From Tolypothrix sp. FACHB-123 (GTDB lineage Bacteria > Cyanobacteriota > Cyanobacteriia > Cyanobacteriales > Nostocaceae): DNA of 64,000 nucleotides. The notes beneath the pieces were generated by a model, which worked only from the letters and a program-made list of their open reading frames with translations, had not been told where the DNA came from and made no database searches. Both the position numbers and the translations under genes were made by a program. Shown here one piece after another: positions 55,225-64,000 of the stretch. Location: NCBI RefSeq assembly GCF_014697075.1, contig NZ_JACJRE010000025.1:48518-112517 (forward strand). Direction: 5' to 3'. How positions within the stretch are numbered: the first letter of the stretch is position 1; each line of letters opens with the position of its first letter.

Positions 55225-58200
55225 TCAGGAAATGTTTACCGGATTTAAACTCATGAATTGCGAATTGCTATGACTCGTTTCCTCTCGCGTATTGCGCAAA
55301 TGAGTTAACATTAACTCATCTCTTTGATGCCAAACTGCAAAAATTTTATCTCTACCATCATATAAGGTTTCTAAATCAATTTGATATCCTGTATCGACTC
55401 GCTTCAGCTTTAATCCCAACAAACTTAACAGTCGGCTGAGAATCTTAATCGCGGAGATATTTTCTGTATTGCTACTCAAATTAATCCCCAAGACTCGCTT
55501 GATATGCTTACTATTTTGACTTGCTAAATTTTTCAGCAAAATCAATTCTGGATCGTTTTCGGTAAATTCTTTTGTAGCGGCGAGAAAATCTACCATCCCT
55601 AAGGCTCTCATCGCCTCAACTTTCAAGGTATAAGTTTTGATATCTGGGAGAAAAACTTGCCCTTCTCCCCAATATAATTGTTGATGCCACTCCTGGCGAT
55701 CGCGAATGTGAAAATACTCGCTTTCGTGGGTTAAATAATAGTGCGTTAACAGTTGTCCATAATAGCCTTTATCATCCTGCAATTTTAATTCCGGTGTCAC
55801 CTTCAGACCATACCGTTGACGCAGGATATATTTTTGCATGGCGTGACGTTCATCATCGGTGAGGGAATGTTTAGCTAATAACTGCTCATATTCTACATAA
55901 TCAATATCTCTGGCTTTGGCGACAGCATTAGCAGCTAATAATTGATTTTGTTGCTTAATATCGCGAATTTTGCGTTTAATTTCTTTCGCTTTAATGCGTT
56001 TATCTGTCCAATCTTTTTGGACTTTGACAATTTCTAAAATTAAGCGTTTGCGATTCGCTAAATCTTGCGGATCTGTTGCTAAGAATGCTAGGCGTAAATC
56101 GCGAATAATATTATTATGTACGGCGTTGCTTCTAGTTCTAATTTGATGTCCGTCAGCAATTAAGCCTTCTTGTAAAGATTGGCGATAAAGGCGGATGGAA
56201 GCATTTACCCTTGCAGATAATTTCGCCCAGGTGCGTAAATGAATCGGATCGTAAACCAAGGGTAAATCTACATCGATTTTATGTAGGGGACTGAGCAAAG
56301 CTAAATTATCTTTTTGATTCTCCTGATACCAATAGGAAAGCAAGCGATAATTGGTGCTACCGCTACCAATTAAGCCAATACCTCGTTTAGCACACCAAAC
56401 CACACGGGGAACATCATCTCTGACTCTGGCTAAGGCTTGTCGCGCATCGGAATCTGGAATTACGCCTTGAAAAATGCCATACACTCTATCAAAATGTTGC
56501 ACATCAATACTAATTCCTGTACCGATTGTCGGGGTAACAAATACAGTGTCATATTCGGGAATTTTTTGATTAATTGCGGCGACAAAATCAACGGCTGGGT
56601 GTCCTGGTGTATTTGTAGTTTGACTGCTGACGACTAAAGTTTTTGGAAATTGTCGCCGGAGTTTTTCTAAACGTTCTTTTAAATAACGTTCGATGGTTTC
56701 ACAACTGTAACGTCCTGTACGACTATCGGTAGTAACGTAACATTTTCGCCCAGCAATTAAATCTAATTCTAATTGATGAATTAAGGGTGTTGGGTTGGGA
56801 GAATCGTAAAATGTTACATCCCATCCCCGTTGAGGTTGCCATTGATTTAAGACTAACCAAGGAGTTAATTTATGTTCAGCTAATCCTTGTAAATATTCTA
56901 GGGATACATCCGATAAATCGGCATCTTGAGCGATAACTAAGCCGCCTGTTCTAAATACTGTGGCGATTAATTGTTGGAAGATTTTGAGAATTTTGACGCG
57001 CTTTTGTTTGCAAGTATTGCTGTTGAGTAAATGCCATAAAGATTGCTCGACTTCATCTAAAATTACGATTGCACCTTGCCAATCTTCGGGGTTAAGTTTC
57101 CAAATAGAATCAACGCATAAGCCAAATGATTTGGGCATGGGGCATTGGGCATTGGGCATTGGGCATTGGGCATGGTTTTGTGGATTGCGTTCTGTGTAAT
57201 TGATGCCCCAGTTGATGCCGATTTTTTCACAGAGAAAGCGTCCTAATTGGATGCGGTGGGTAATTAATAAAACTGGTTGATTTTTACTTTTAGCACGATG
57301 GACTAGAGATTTTAAGCCTGTGGTTTTACCTGTACCTTTGGCTGATTTAACTCCTACTAATCCAGATGTGGGGAAAGGAATTTCGCCTAAATAAGGACAG
57401 TTAACGGTGATTGCAGCCGGAATCGTTAATTCTGTATGGGGTTTTGTCTGGGCGAGATAAACTTCTAAATCAATGCTTTGACGATAAACTTTATCGAAAC
57501 TACTTGCACCTTTCGCTACGATAAATTCATCAACGCCTTTTTCCATTCCTGGTAGTTCGATAACTTTCACAGGACAGTTTTTTTCTTGTAATAAAAAACC
57601 GAGTTGAGAAATGGCATTATTAACTGCGGCGATGGTGTTGGGTTTGGTTTCAAAATCAAAGCATATATAAAAGGTGCGTTGTTTGAGGGCGAAAATTCCT
57701 AAATCGGGTATTAGCTGACGACGGGTAACTTTCCCAAAGTTATCTTTCACAACGCGATAGCCGCTAGTAATTCCCGGAATTGCGATCGCAGCGTATCCTT
57801 GAGTTAGGAGTGTGGCGGCTTTCTTTGCACCTTCGCAAATAATCACGGGTAATTTCTGTTCCATTACCCATTGCCAAAAACCGACAGCTTCACCATGTGG
57901 GGCAATAGTAATATTATTGGGTAGAGGAAGATTGTAACGCTGGGCGACTTGCTGCCAAATTTCTAATGTCACTCGCAGACAAAATACCCGCGTTGCTGTG
58001 CTGGGTGGATGTTCGTATTTAATCGCCTTACCATTTTGATTCAGGCGCGGTTGGTTAGGCTTAAAGCATCCCCATTCCATTGTCTGCCAATCGGTGAGGG
58101 GATCGAGTCCCGAACACCACCAACCGCCTGCTGTAGTGTGGGCGTAACGTTGTAACCAGGCATTTTTTACCATACCGCTATTGGTGCGGGGAAGTAACTC

Positions 58201-58332
58201 GGAAATCAACAGATATTCATAGGCGTTGATTCCTTCCAGCGACAAAAAATTGAGCTTCGCAAGGTGTAAATTTATGCCACTGCTATTGACTAATTCCTCA
58301 AGGTGTTGCGGGTGTAAATAGTGCAGATGCAT
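55225..58332 (-). CDS. Plasmid replication protein of the CyRepA1 type
   Basis: 1035 residues. The N-terminal half (about 30-290) resembles the DUF3854 primase/TOPRIM-like module: LPVIICEGAKKAATLL and YICFDFETKPNT with EGAK and D-x-E motifs. The helicase-like half has Walker A GVKSAKGTGKTT (about 329), Walker B IVILDEVEQSLWH (about 427) and SF2-like TPTIGTGISI, QALARVRDD. This layout matches, from memory, the CyRepA1 replication initiators of large cyanobacterial plasmids. Here it lies among chromosomal genes (valS, psaM), so it may be a remnant of an integrated plasmid or a domesticated gene. Residues about 387-400 are coded by six GGGCAT[T/G] heptamers. It starts at the ATG at 58332. Confidence 0.75.
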   Translation of the reverse strand: MHLHYLHPQHLEELVNSSGINLHLAKLNFLSLEGINAYEYLLISELLPRTNSGMVKNAWLQRYAHTTAGGWWCSGLDPLTDWQTMEWGCFKPNQPRLNQNGKAIKYEHPPSTATRVFCLRVTLEIWQQVAQRYNLPLPNNITIAPHGEAVGFWQWVMEQKLPVIICEGAKKAATLLTQGYAAIAIPGITSGYRVVKDNFGKVTRRQLIPDLGIFALKQRTFYICFDFETKPNTIAAVNNAISQLGFLLQEKNCPVKVIELPGMEKGVDEFIVAKGASSFDKVYRQSIDLEVYLAQTKPHTELTIPAAITVNCPYLGEIPFPTSGLVGVKSAKGTGKTTGLKSLVHRAKSKNQPVLLITHRIQLGRFLCEKIGINWGINYTERNPQNHAQCPMPNAQCPMPKSFGLCVDSIWKLNPEDWQGAIVILDEVEQSLWHLLNSNTCKQKRVKILKIFQQLIATVFRTGGLVIAQDADLSDVSLEYLQGLAEHKLTPWLVLNQWQPQRGWDVTFYDSPNPTPLIHQLELDLIAGRKCYVTTDSRTGRYSCETIERYLKERLEKLRRQFPKTLVVSSQTTNTPGHPAVDFVAAINQKIPEYDTVFVTPTIGTGISIDVQHFDRVYGIFQGVIPDSDARQALARVRDDVPRVVWCAKRGIGLIGSGSTNYRLLSYWYQENQKDNLALLSPLHKIDVDLPLVYDPIHLRTWAKLSARVNASIRLYRQSLQEGLIADGHQIRTRSNAVHNNIIRDLRLAFLATDPQDLANRKRLILEIVKVQKDWTDKRIKAKEIKRKIRDIKQQNQLLAANAVAKARDIDYVEYEQLLAKHSLTDDERHAMQKYILRQRYGLKVTPELKLQDDKGYYGQLLTHYYLTHESEYFHIRDRQEWHQQLYWGEGQVFLPDIKTYTLKVEAMRALGMVDFLAATKEFTENDPELILLKNLASQNSKHIKRVLGINLSSNTENISAIKILSRLLSLLGLKLKRVDTGYQIDLETLYDGRDKIFAVWHQRDELMLTHLRNTREETSHSNSQFMSLNPVNIS
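57133..57174. repeat. In-frame heptamer array inside the replication gene
   Basis: Six tandem copies of GGGCATT or GGGCATG (42 bp), read on the minus strand as two copies of the seven-residue unit xAQCPMP. Six 7-mers keep the frame; a gain or loss of one copy would shift it. Such CCCAATG-type heptamers are usually intergenic in this window (for example 21325-21345 and 36090-36125). Confidence 0.9.
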
Positions 58333-58737
58333 AAGGCAAAGCTCTAAGGGAGGACGATGGATTTAAAACTTATCATGCCTCTCTCGATTTTCTATCATGG
58401 TTTTTATGAGGGTTTGCTGACACTTTTTATACACTGATTTATAAGGCACATCGGTACAGGCTAAAGTCAGCGATTTTTTCTATTGTCTTGGTTCGGTAAT
58501 AAGTTTGTATTGTGATAAATATTCGCGATTAATTTTTAATTATCAGTAGAATCCTAGATTAAGGAATGCGATCGCATCAAATAACAAAACCAAATCGTTG
58601 TCAAGGTGCAGGAAACCGCAACATATAGGCGTTATTCACGACTTTTGCGGTAAAAGTAACAAAAGTTACTGAAAATATAGAGAAGTTGAGGTTACTAACA
58701 ATTGGGCAAGGAAATGCTATGGCGATCGCATTTTCGC
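58333..58737. other. Intergenic region upstream of the replication gene
   Basis: No gene. AT-rich. AGTAAC-AAAA-GTTACT at about 58656-58671 is a small dyad, and HIP1-type ATGCGATCGCAT sits at 58567-58578. I see no iteron-like direct repeats, so an origin for the plasmid-type protein is not evident here. Confidence 0.4.
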
Positions 58738-59277
58738 TCATATTTGCAAAATAAAACTATCTCTGCGGTGAAAGTCAGCCTCAGCACCTTGATGAATCAA
58801 CGCCCAATAAGTTACTTCGCCATCTCTGCGTTTAATTACAGTGGTAATCGCAACTTCTAAAGCTTGTTCTAAAGGAATAATTTTATTTAAATTGAATTCT
58901 AGAGTCAGTTGTAAACTATCTTCTTGCTGTTGCACAATAAATGGCAATGCAGAAAAAGCTGTTTCCTCTTGCATTCCTTGACGATAATCATCAAAGTGGT
59001 AAACATTCCAATCACCAGATGGAGAAAGATTAAATTCCCAATAACTTGGAGAATTCTGCATTCCTAAGAAAAACTCAAAGCAAGTATCTTCCCATAATTG
59101 ATGCTTGCGCGATGGTGTTGGTGATGGTGAACCAATGACAATTTCTTTGATATTACCAATTAAAGTATATTCAATCGTCAATTTATTAGGGTTGCGGGCA
59201 ATTTTAGCGGCAATTTCTATATTAAGTAATTGCCCAATACCGGGGAAAGGTTGCAGAGAAAATGATTGATTGCTCAT
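58738..59277 (-). CDS. DOMON-like domain protein
   Basis: 179 residues, predicted beta-sandwich. Signature: CFEFFLGMQNSPSYWEFNLSPSGDWNVYHFDDYRQGM. This matches cyanobacterial proteins annotated as DOMON-like, a fold that can bind heme or sugars. No signal peptide, so probably cytoplasmic or exported by another route. The start overlaps the upstream phosphotransferase stop by 4 bp (ATGA), so it is translated in a coupled fashion. Its role is probably tied to the neighbour's sugar substrate. Confidence 0.75.
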   Translation of the reverse strand: MSNQSFSLQPFPGIGQLLNIEIAAKIARNPNKLTIEYTLIGNIKEIVIGSPSPTPSRKHQLWEDTCFEFFLGMQNSPSYWEFNLSPSGDWNVYHFDDYRQGMQEETAFSALPFIVQQQEDSLQLTLEFNLNKIIPLEQALEVAITTVIKRRDGEVTYWALIHQGAEADFHRRDSFILQI

Positions 59278-60398
59278 TTTACATCCTGAATTATGGCGCG
59301 AATTTGACTTTCCTGAGTTTCAATGCTTTTTGTTAAGCCAAATTGTACTAGCGCCCTAGCTAAGTTATGTTCTGGATGCTTAACTTTAAAATAGACATTC
59401 CCCGCTAAATGATCTGTAAAAAATCTTAACCCTAATTCAAAAGCTATTAACCGAATGGCATCATACATATATGCATAATCATTTTCGGTGAGAAATTCCT
59501 TAGCTACGGAAAGATATCCTTGTAATATGCCTTGACAAATATCAGTATCAAAAATAACGCTCTGCCAATCTGCTGTTTCTTCGCCCGATGGATTGCAACC
59601 AGAACGCAAACAATCGCCAATATCGTAATGTACTAAACCAGGTTTAACGGTATCTAAATCAATTACACTGACAGCTAAACCAGTTGTAGTATCAAACATG
59701 ACGTTATTAATTTTGGGATCGCCATGCATCAAACGCAGAGGTAATTTACCTGTAGCTTTGGCATCTTCTAAAGTATGCACAAAATTTTGGCGATCGCTCA
59801 CAAATTGCAAGCAATAATTTACCTCGGCTGTTCTCTCTACAGATGTTGTCGCCAACACTTGGTTATATTGTTCCAAATAACGCGGCGTAATATGAAACCC
59901 TTCTAAGGTATCAGCTAGTTTTTCCGGTGGTAAATCGCTGATTAAATTGTGGAACATTCCCAAAGCATAACCGACTTCGCCAGCTTGAGAGCGATCGCTC
60001 ATTTGATCAAATGACTGGGAATTACTAATAAAACTAATCGCCCGCCAAAATGAACCATTAGCATCTTTCCAGTTATCTTGTCTATCCTTGGTAAAAAGTA
60101 CTCGCGGTATTTCCCAGCGTCGATTGAGGGGGTGTTTTTGTAGCCGTTGGCGAATATGCTCAGTGAAAGTACACATGTTATGCATAATCAATTCCGGCTG
60201 ACGAAATACTTGTGTATTAATCTTTTGCAACACAAAATGCTGTTCAGTTGCTCCATCTAGAGTAACTAAAAAAGTGTCATTAATATTACCACTCCCAAAA
60301 GCTTGAATATCTCTAACATTACCTTGAAGTGTAAATTGTTCTGCGATCGCCTGTAAATGATTCGTACTTTGAGTTTTGATATCTTCGATTGTACTCAT
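59274..60398 (-). CDS. Aminoglycoside-phosphotransferase-fold kinase
   Basis: 374 residues of the APH/choline-kinase-like fold. The substrate-phosphate site is LMHGDPKINNVMFD (H-G-D with the catalytic Asp) and the metal site is VIDLDTVKPGLVHYDIGD. This is the same fold as N-acetylhexosamine 1-kinase (NahK), although substrates range from sugars to amino acids. Start at the ATG at 60398. The gene is followed with a 4-bp overlap by the DOMON-like gene; the pair may handle a small sugar or amino-sugar. Confidence 0.7.
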   Translation of the reverse strand: MSTIEDIKTQSTNHLQAIAEQFTLQGNVRDIQAFGSGNINDTFLVTLDGATEQHFVLQKINTQVFRQPELIMHNMCTFTEHIRQRLQKHPLNRRWEIPRVLFTKDRQDNWKDANGSFWRAISFISNSQSFDQMSDRSQAGEVGYALGMFHNLISDLPPEKLADTLEGFHITPRYLEQYNQVLATTSVERTAEVNYCLQFVSDRQNFVHTLEDAKATGKLPLRLMHGDPKINNVMFDTTTGLAVSVIDLDTVKPGLVHYDIGDCLRSGCNPSGEETADWQSVIFDTDICQGILQGYLSVAKEFLTENDYAYMYDAIRLIAFELGLRFFTDHLAGNVYFKVKHPEHNLARALVQFGLTKSIETQESQIRAIIQDVK

Positions 60399-61033
60399 AC
60401 TGAACTTCTACGACTCCCCGTGTAAAGACCTAAAAGGAATTAGGGGATATGTTAGCTTATGTTGGGCTTTTGCGCTGCCTTATTTTCACGATTGATATTT
60501 ACGCCTAGTGATTGACAACCTGATAATTTTTATTTCATCTTGCAAATAAAAATTTCAAAATTCACCATTGATTTAAATTTAATTGTCCGGATTTGATTGA
60601 AAAACTGCTCGCTTTTTAAAGATTAGATAAAGTTAAGAACTTTCCAGATAAATTATGATAAATAAAGTAGTCAGGTTATAAATTGGTTAAAATTTAGTTA
60701 AAACTTTAAAACTGACAAAAAATTTTTTGTAATTTTCTAGTAAATGAAAAAAACTTACTTAAGTAGGTAGGCGTAATGAAAATATTGGCATAAACCTGAA
60801 CTGCACAAAGTTCCATATAGCCTCTCGCAGATGAGAAGAGTGAAGTTTTTCAAAAGTAATTTTTATCGATTGGGGTGGTAAATGTCTTTACATTAAGTCA
60901 TATATTTAAATGCGATCGCGCTGTTTGGTAATGAAAAGTGCGATCGCTTAATTAACTTGCTTTATAGGGTGGGGATTGTGCCCTCATAAAAAATTCTCTA
61001 GTTGAGAATACAAGATTTTCCAGGAATAAAACA
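60399..61033. other. Intergenic region upstream of the RTX gene
   Basis: No gene in 635 bp. Two HIP1 octamers at 60912-60919 and 60940-60947 form an imperfect hairpin. The same hairpin, with perfect 10-bp arms, recurs at 63561-63596 before the second RTX start, so the leader was duplicated. The rest is AT-rich. Confidence 0.6.
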
Positions 61034-63529
61034 ATGGCAACAATTAAAGGTACATCACTCAACGATATCCTCAATGGTGGTAGTGGTAACGATAGCCTTT
61101 ATGGTTATCAAGGAAGCGATCGCCTTAATGGTGGAAGGGGTAACGACACCCTCAATGGTGGCAGTGGCAAAGATACCATGTCCGGGGGAGCGGGTAATGA
61201 TACATACATCGTTGATAACATCGCTGATGTTGTCAGAGAGGATAAGAGTTCCGGCGGTGATGCTGGTGGTAGCAAAGATACGGTTAGGTCTTCTGTTGAC
61301 TGGATATTGGGGAATTATATTGAAAGGTTAACTTTAACTGGCAGAGCAATTTCCGGAACAGGAAACGCACTCAATAATAAAATTACAAGTAATAAATATC
61401 ACAACATCCTCAATGGTGGCAATGGCAATGATACCCTTGAAGGGCTAGCGGGGAAAGACTCACTATATGGTGGGCTAGGTAATGATAAGCTCTACGGTGG
61501 TGACGATGATGACTACCTGTTTGATAATCAAGGTAAGAATAGCCTGTACGGAGAAAGTGGTAGCGATCGCCTAGATGTTTCCTTCTCATCAACAAATAAT
61601 ACTTTAGATGGTGGTTCTGGAAATGACACCTTAAACGCCGATAATTCCAGTGGCAATAATACCCTCAAAGGGGGATCTGGTGACGATTGGCTGTATGCCA
61701 ATAATTCCTCAGGGAATAACAGACTCAATGGCGATCGCGGGAATGATTACTTTGAGATTAACGAATCTAGCGGTAATAATACCTTATCTGGCGGTGATGG
61801 TAATGATAGCTTTTATGCACAGGAAGTTACAGGCGCTAATAAATTTTCCGGCGGGAATGGTGACGACTTCTTTTATATCTCCAGTGGTGAGACATCCGAT
61901 TCATCATTTACTCAGATCGTAGATGGTGGTGCTGGTAACGATCGCGTCTACGCCGAAGGCATGGAGAATAATATTACCATCTATGGTGGTGCTGGTGACG
62001 ATGGGTTAATCTTATTTAACTCCTCAGGCAATAACATCATAAATGCAGGCGCAGGTAACGATTATGTAGATTTTAGTGAATCTTCAGGCAGCAACATCAT
62101 AGATCTTGGTACAGGTGACGATAGAGTATTTGCCGAATTTCCTGATGGTAATCAGACTATCAACTTGGGTGACGGCAATGACTACGTCTTTATGAAATAT
62201 GGTTTTGGCTATCAAACCTTGAACGGTGGTGAGGGCAACGATACCCTAACATTCGATTATTATAATGGCGAGCTAGTTTTTAACGGTGGCAATGGTAACG
62301 ACTCTATCAGTTTAAAAGATGACTCTGGTGGCAATCACACCTTAAATGGTGGAAATGGCGATGATACCCTCAGGGGAGCCGAATATGGTAGTCATGTCTC
62401 CAGTGGCGGTGATGGTAATGATGTCATATCTGGCGGTTATTATAATGATGTACTCAGTGGTGGCAATGGCAATGATAGCATCAGGTGTGGCGATGGGAAT
62501 GATATCGTCGATGGTGGTGCAGGTGAAGATTTCTTAACTGTTAGTTACGACGAGACTGATGATGGTGGCATTACTATGACTTTAGATGCCACCACTACTA
62601 ACGGTACGATTAATTACGGTACGAAATTTGTTAGCTTCCAAAGCATCGAACGCCTAGCCATATACGGTACAAGCTATGACGACAATATTCAAGGTGGCAA
62701 TGGTGACGACACCCTAAGCGGGGGTAATGATGGCAAAGATACCATTAATGGTGGTGCAGGTAACGATTACCTGTTCTTTGCTACTTTTACTTTTAATACT
62801 GGCATCACCATGACCTTGGATGAAACTACTACTAATGGCTCAATCACTGGTGAGACTCACTCTGTGAGCTTTTCGAGTATTGAACAGTTCTCCATCCAAG
62901 GTACATCCTACGATGACAGCATTCAAGGTGGCAATGGCGATGATGCCTTTCTTATGTCTGGGGGCAATGATAGAGTTGATGGCGGTGCAGGTAACGATCT
63001 ATTGTCGGTGTCTTACTTTAATGGTAGAAATGGTAGCACGATAACTGTAGATGGAACCGCGACTAGTGGCGTAGTTACTGATGGTACTGACTCTACGAGC
63101 TTCTGGAATATCGAACGACTAGAAATAAAAAGTACGTTCTACAATGACACTATTCGCGGTGGAGCAGGAGATGAAACCTTTATTTCTTACAATGGCAACG
63201 ATCTTCTAACTGGTGGCGGTGGTAATGATATTTTTGCCTTCGAGAATTTTGACGGTATTGATACAATCACTGACTTTAACACAGCTGATGATTTAATACA
63301 GCTGACTGTTTATGGTTTTGCTTATAGCTTATCGCCCGGTGTACTCTCATCGAGTAAATTTACCATCGGTGCATCTGCCGCAAACAGCAGTCAGCAAATT
63401 ATCTACAATGATGTCACAGGCGCTTTGTACTTTGACAGAGATGGTAATGCTACAGAATTTAGTCAGGTACAATTTGCCCAATTGGATACGGGATTATTAC
63501 TGAGCGCGAATAATTTTATTGTTGTTTAA
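61034..63529 (+). CDS. RTX calcium-binding protein, probably secreted by type I export
   Basis: 831 residues, no N-terminal signal peptide, as for type I export. The body carries many RTX-like nonapeptide repeats, GG-x-G-x-D-x-L-x (e.g. [16 protein letters not shown]), which bind calcium and fold after secretion. S-S-G-N-N-T inserts and three 75- to 80-residue modules ending G-T-S-Y-D-D-S/N-I-Q-G-G-N-G-D-D (about 515-715) interrupt them. The C-terminus (about 730-831: NGNDLLTGGGGNDIFAF, ITDFNTADDLIQL, LYFDRDGNATEF) is the typical secretion end of cyanobacterial RTX proteins. No enzyme domain is visible, so it may be structural or part of an S-layer-like coat. ATG at 61034 follows AGGA. Confidence 0.85.
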   Translation: MATIKGTSLNDILNGGSGNDSLYGYQGSDRLNGGRGNDTLNGGSGKDTMSGGAGNDTYIVDNIADVVREDKSSGGDAGGSKDTVRSSVDWILGNYIERLTLTGRAISGTGNALNNKITSNKYHNILNGGNGNDTLEGLAGKDSLYGGLGNDKLYGGDDDDYLFDNQGKNSLYGESGSDRLDVSFSSTNNTLDGGSGNDTLNADNSSGNNTLKGGSGDDWLYANNSSGNNRLNGDRGNDYFEINESSGNNTLSGGDGNDSFYAQEVTGANKFSGGNGDDFFYISSGETSDSSFTQIVDGGAGNDRVYAEGMENNITIYGGAGDDGLILFNSSGNNIINAGAGNDYVDFSESSGSNIIDLGTGDDRVFAEFPDGNQTINLGDGNDYVFMKYGFGYQTLNGGEGNDTLTFDYYNGELVFNGGNGNDSISLKDDSGGNHTLNGGNGDDTLRGAEYGSHVSSGGDGNDVISGGYYNDVLSGGNGNDSIRCGDGNDIVDGGAGEDFLTVSYDETDDGGITMTLDATTTNGTINYGTKFVSFQSIERLAIYGTSYDDNIQGGNGDDTLSGGNDGKDTINGGAGNDYLFFATFTFNTGITMTLDETTTNGSITGETHSVSFSSIEQFSIQGTSYDDSIQGGNGDDAFLMSGGNDRVDGGAGNDLLSVSYFNGRNGSTITVDGTATSGVVTDGTDSTSFWNIERLEIKSTFYNDTIRGGAGDETFISYNGNDLLTGGGGNDIFAFENFDGIDTITDFNTADDLIQLTVYGFAYSLSPGVLSSSKFTIGASAANSSQQIIYNDVTGALYFDRDGNATEFSQVQFAQLDTGLLLSANNFIVV

Positions 63530-63560
63530 TCTAGCTTAACTGCTGGGGAAATAACCTGAC

Positions 63561-63596
63561 GCGATCGCACTTGTTGGTAATGAAAAGTGCGATCGC
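63561..63596. repeat. HIP1-based hairpin before the second RTX start
   Basis: GCGATCGCAC pairs perfectly with GTGCGATCGC around a 16-base loop. An equivalent imperfect hairpin lies at 60912-60947 before the first RTX gene. Confidence 0.8.
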
Positions 63597-63666
63597 TCAA
63601 TTATCCCTTATTTTTCAGTACAAAGTTTTTTCATTCAGAATTTCAAGATTTTACAGGAATAAAACA

Positions 63667-63921
63667 ATGGCAAAAATTAAAGGTACATCACTCAACGACA
63701 TCCTCAATGGTGGTACTGGTAATGATAGCCTTTATGGTTATCAAGGTAATGATGTCCTCAATGGTGGTAGCGGTAACGACACCCTTGATGGCGGTACTGG
63801 AGATGATACCATGTCTGGGGGTGTAGGTAATGATACATATATCGTTGATAGCAGCAGTGATATTGTTAGCGAAGATAATGGTTTAGGCGGCGATGCTGGC
63901 AGGGCAAACGCATCTAAATAG
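63667..63921 (+). pseudogene. Truncated duplicate of the RTX gene 5' end
   Basis: 84 residues that copy the N-terminus of the previous gene ([16 protein letters not shown] against [16 protein letters not shown]), including the same leader before the ATG. The match ends after GGDAG, where the full gene continues with the first module; here a stop follows after six unrelated residues (RANASK). Thus a duplicated 5' fragment without a secretion tail, unlikely to be exported alone. Confidence 0.8.
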
Positions 63922-64000
63922 AGAAAAGTGCTAAGTAGAGGTGTGTTTTGAGTAGTACAAGAGAACTATATATAACTGGTGAAGAGAGCGATCGCTAAAA
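63922..64000. other. Window end, no gene seen
   Basis: 79 bases after the truncated RTX copy; it ends in GCGATCGC. Whether the duplicate decays further downstream cannot be seen. Confidence 0.3.

Noticed and set aside
61002-61331. Overlapping alternate-frame methionine/valine-rich products in the RTX gene
   Set aside because: They arise from the repeated GGTGGTAATGAT codons read in another frame and occur at each repeat block.

Overview
The window looks like a piece of chromosome from a filamentous cyanobacterium of the Nostoc/Calothrix/Tolypothrix type. The evidence is the dense GCGATCGC (HIP1) octamers, a photosystem I gene (psaM), beta-carboxysome shell genes (ccmK3, ccmK4), a HetZ-related protein, a CAAD-domain valyl-tRNA synthetase, a CYP110-like P450, several very large multi-PAS/GAF histidine kinases, and the 7-bp tandem repeats typical of these genomes. 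All calls are by reading the sequence and from memory of protein families; no database search was run. I saw no rRNA, tRNA, CRISPR array or transposase.

Layout. 1-5 kb: a TPR protein, a small membrane protein, psaM, a D-ribulose-kinase-like FGGY kinase, and a PheRS-alpha-like gene whose 5' end is broken by a single-base frameshift. 5-10 kb: a histidine kinase, then an AmpG-like transporter plus BadF-type (N-acetylglucosamine-kinase-like) gene pair, then a small GxxExxY gene that sits exactly between two inverted 36-bp repeats. 10-20 kb: valS, a cyanobacterial hypothetical gene with a truncated tandem copy, a zinc-ribbon membrane protein, a pentapeptide gene with purT, a HigBA-like toxin-antitoxin pair with a perfect 24-bp palindrome, an ABC-F ATPase and a DUF1824 gene. 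20-31 kb: prohibitin-like protein, ABC exporter, probable CcmS, HEAT-repeat protein, hexapeptide acyltransferase, P450, PEP-CTERM metalloprotease, and a ParA/coiled-coil pair that looks like McdAB. 31-43 kb: histidine kinase, response regulator and alpha/beta hydrolase; ccmK3-ccmK4; HetZ-related; a PilB-N-terminus-like protein; a Crp-family regulator; secreted proteins. 43-64 kb: VOC-like and TPR proteins, DUF6174, two adjacent radical SAM genes, a 2285-residue hybrid kinase, a plasmid-type CyRepA1-like replication protein, a DOMON-like/aminoglycoside-phosphotransferase-fold pair, and a large RTX protein followed by a truncated duplicate of its 5' end.

How the genes work together. Three loci within about 13.5 kb (probable CcmS, probable McdA/McdB, CcmK3/CcmK4) would serve beta-carboxysome assembly, positioning and shell composition. 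This makes the region a candidate satellite carboxysome neighbourhood away from a main ccm operon. The transporter/BadF pair fits cell-wall sugar salvage. Clear same-strand couplings are sensor kinase-response regulator (4-bp overlap), McdA-McdB (1-bp overlap), phosphotransferase-DOMON (4-bp overlap), higB-higA, and pentapeptide-purT.

The features most worth a second look are the inverted-repeat-bounded GxxExxY unit, the plasmid-type replication protein carrying an in-frame heptamer array between its ATPase motifs, the possible ~100-bp MITE-like elements, the frameshifted PheRS-like gene, and the two duplicated-then-truncated genes.
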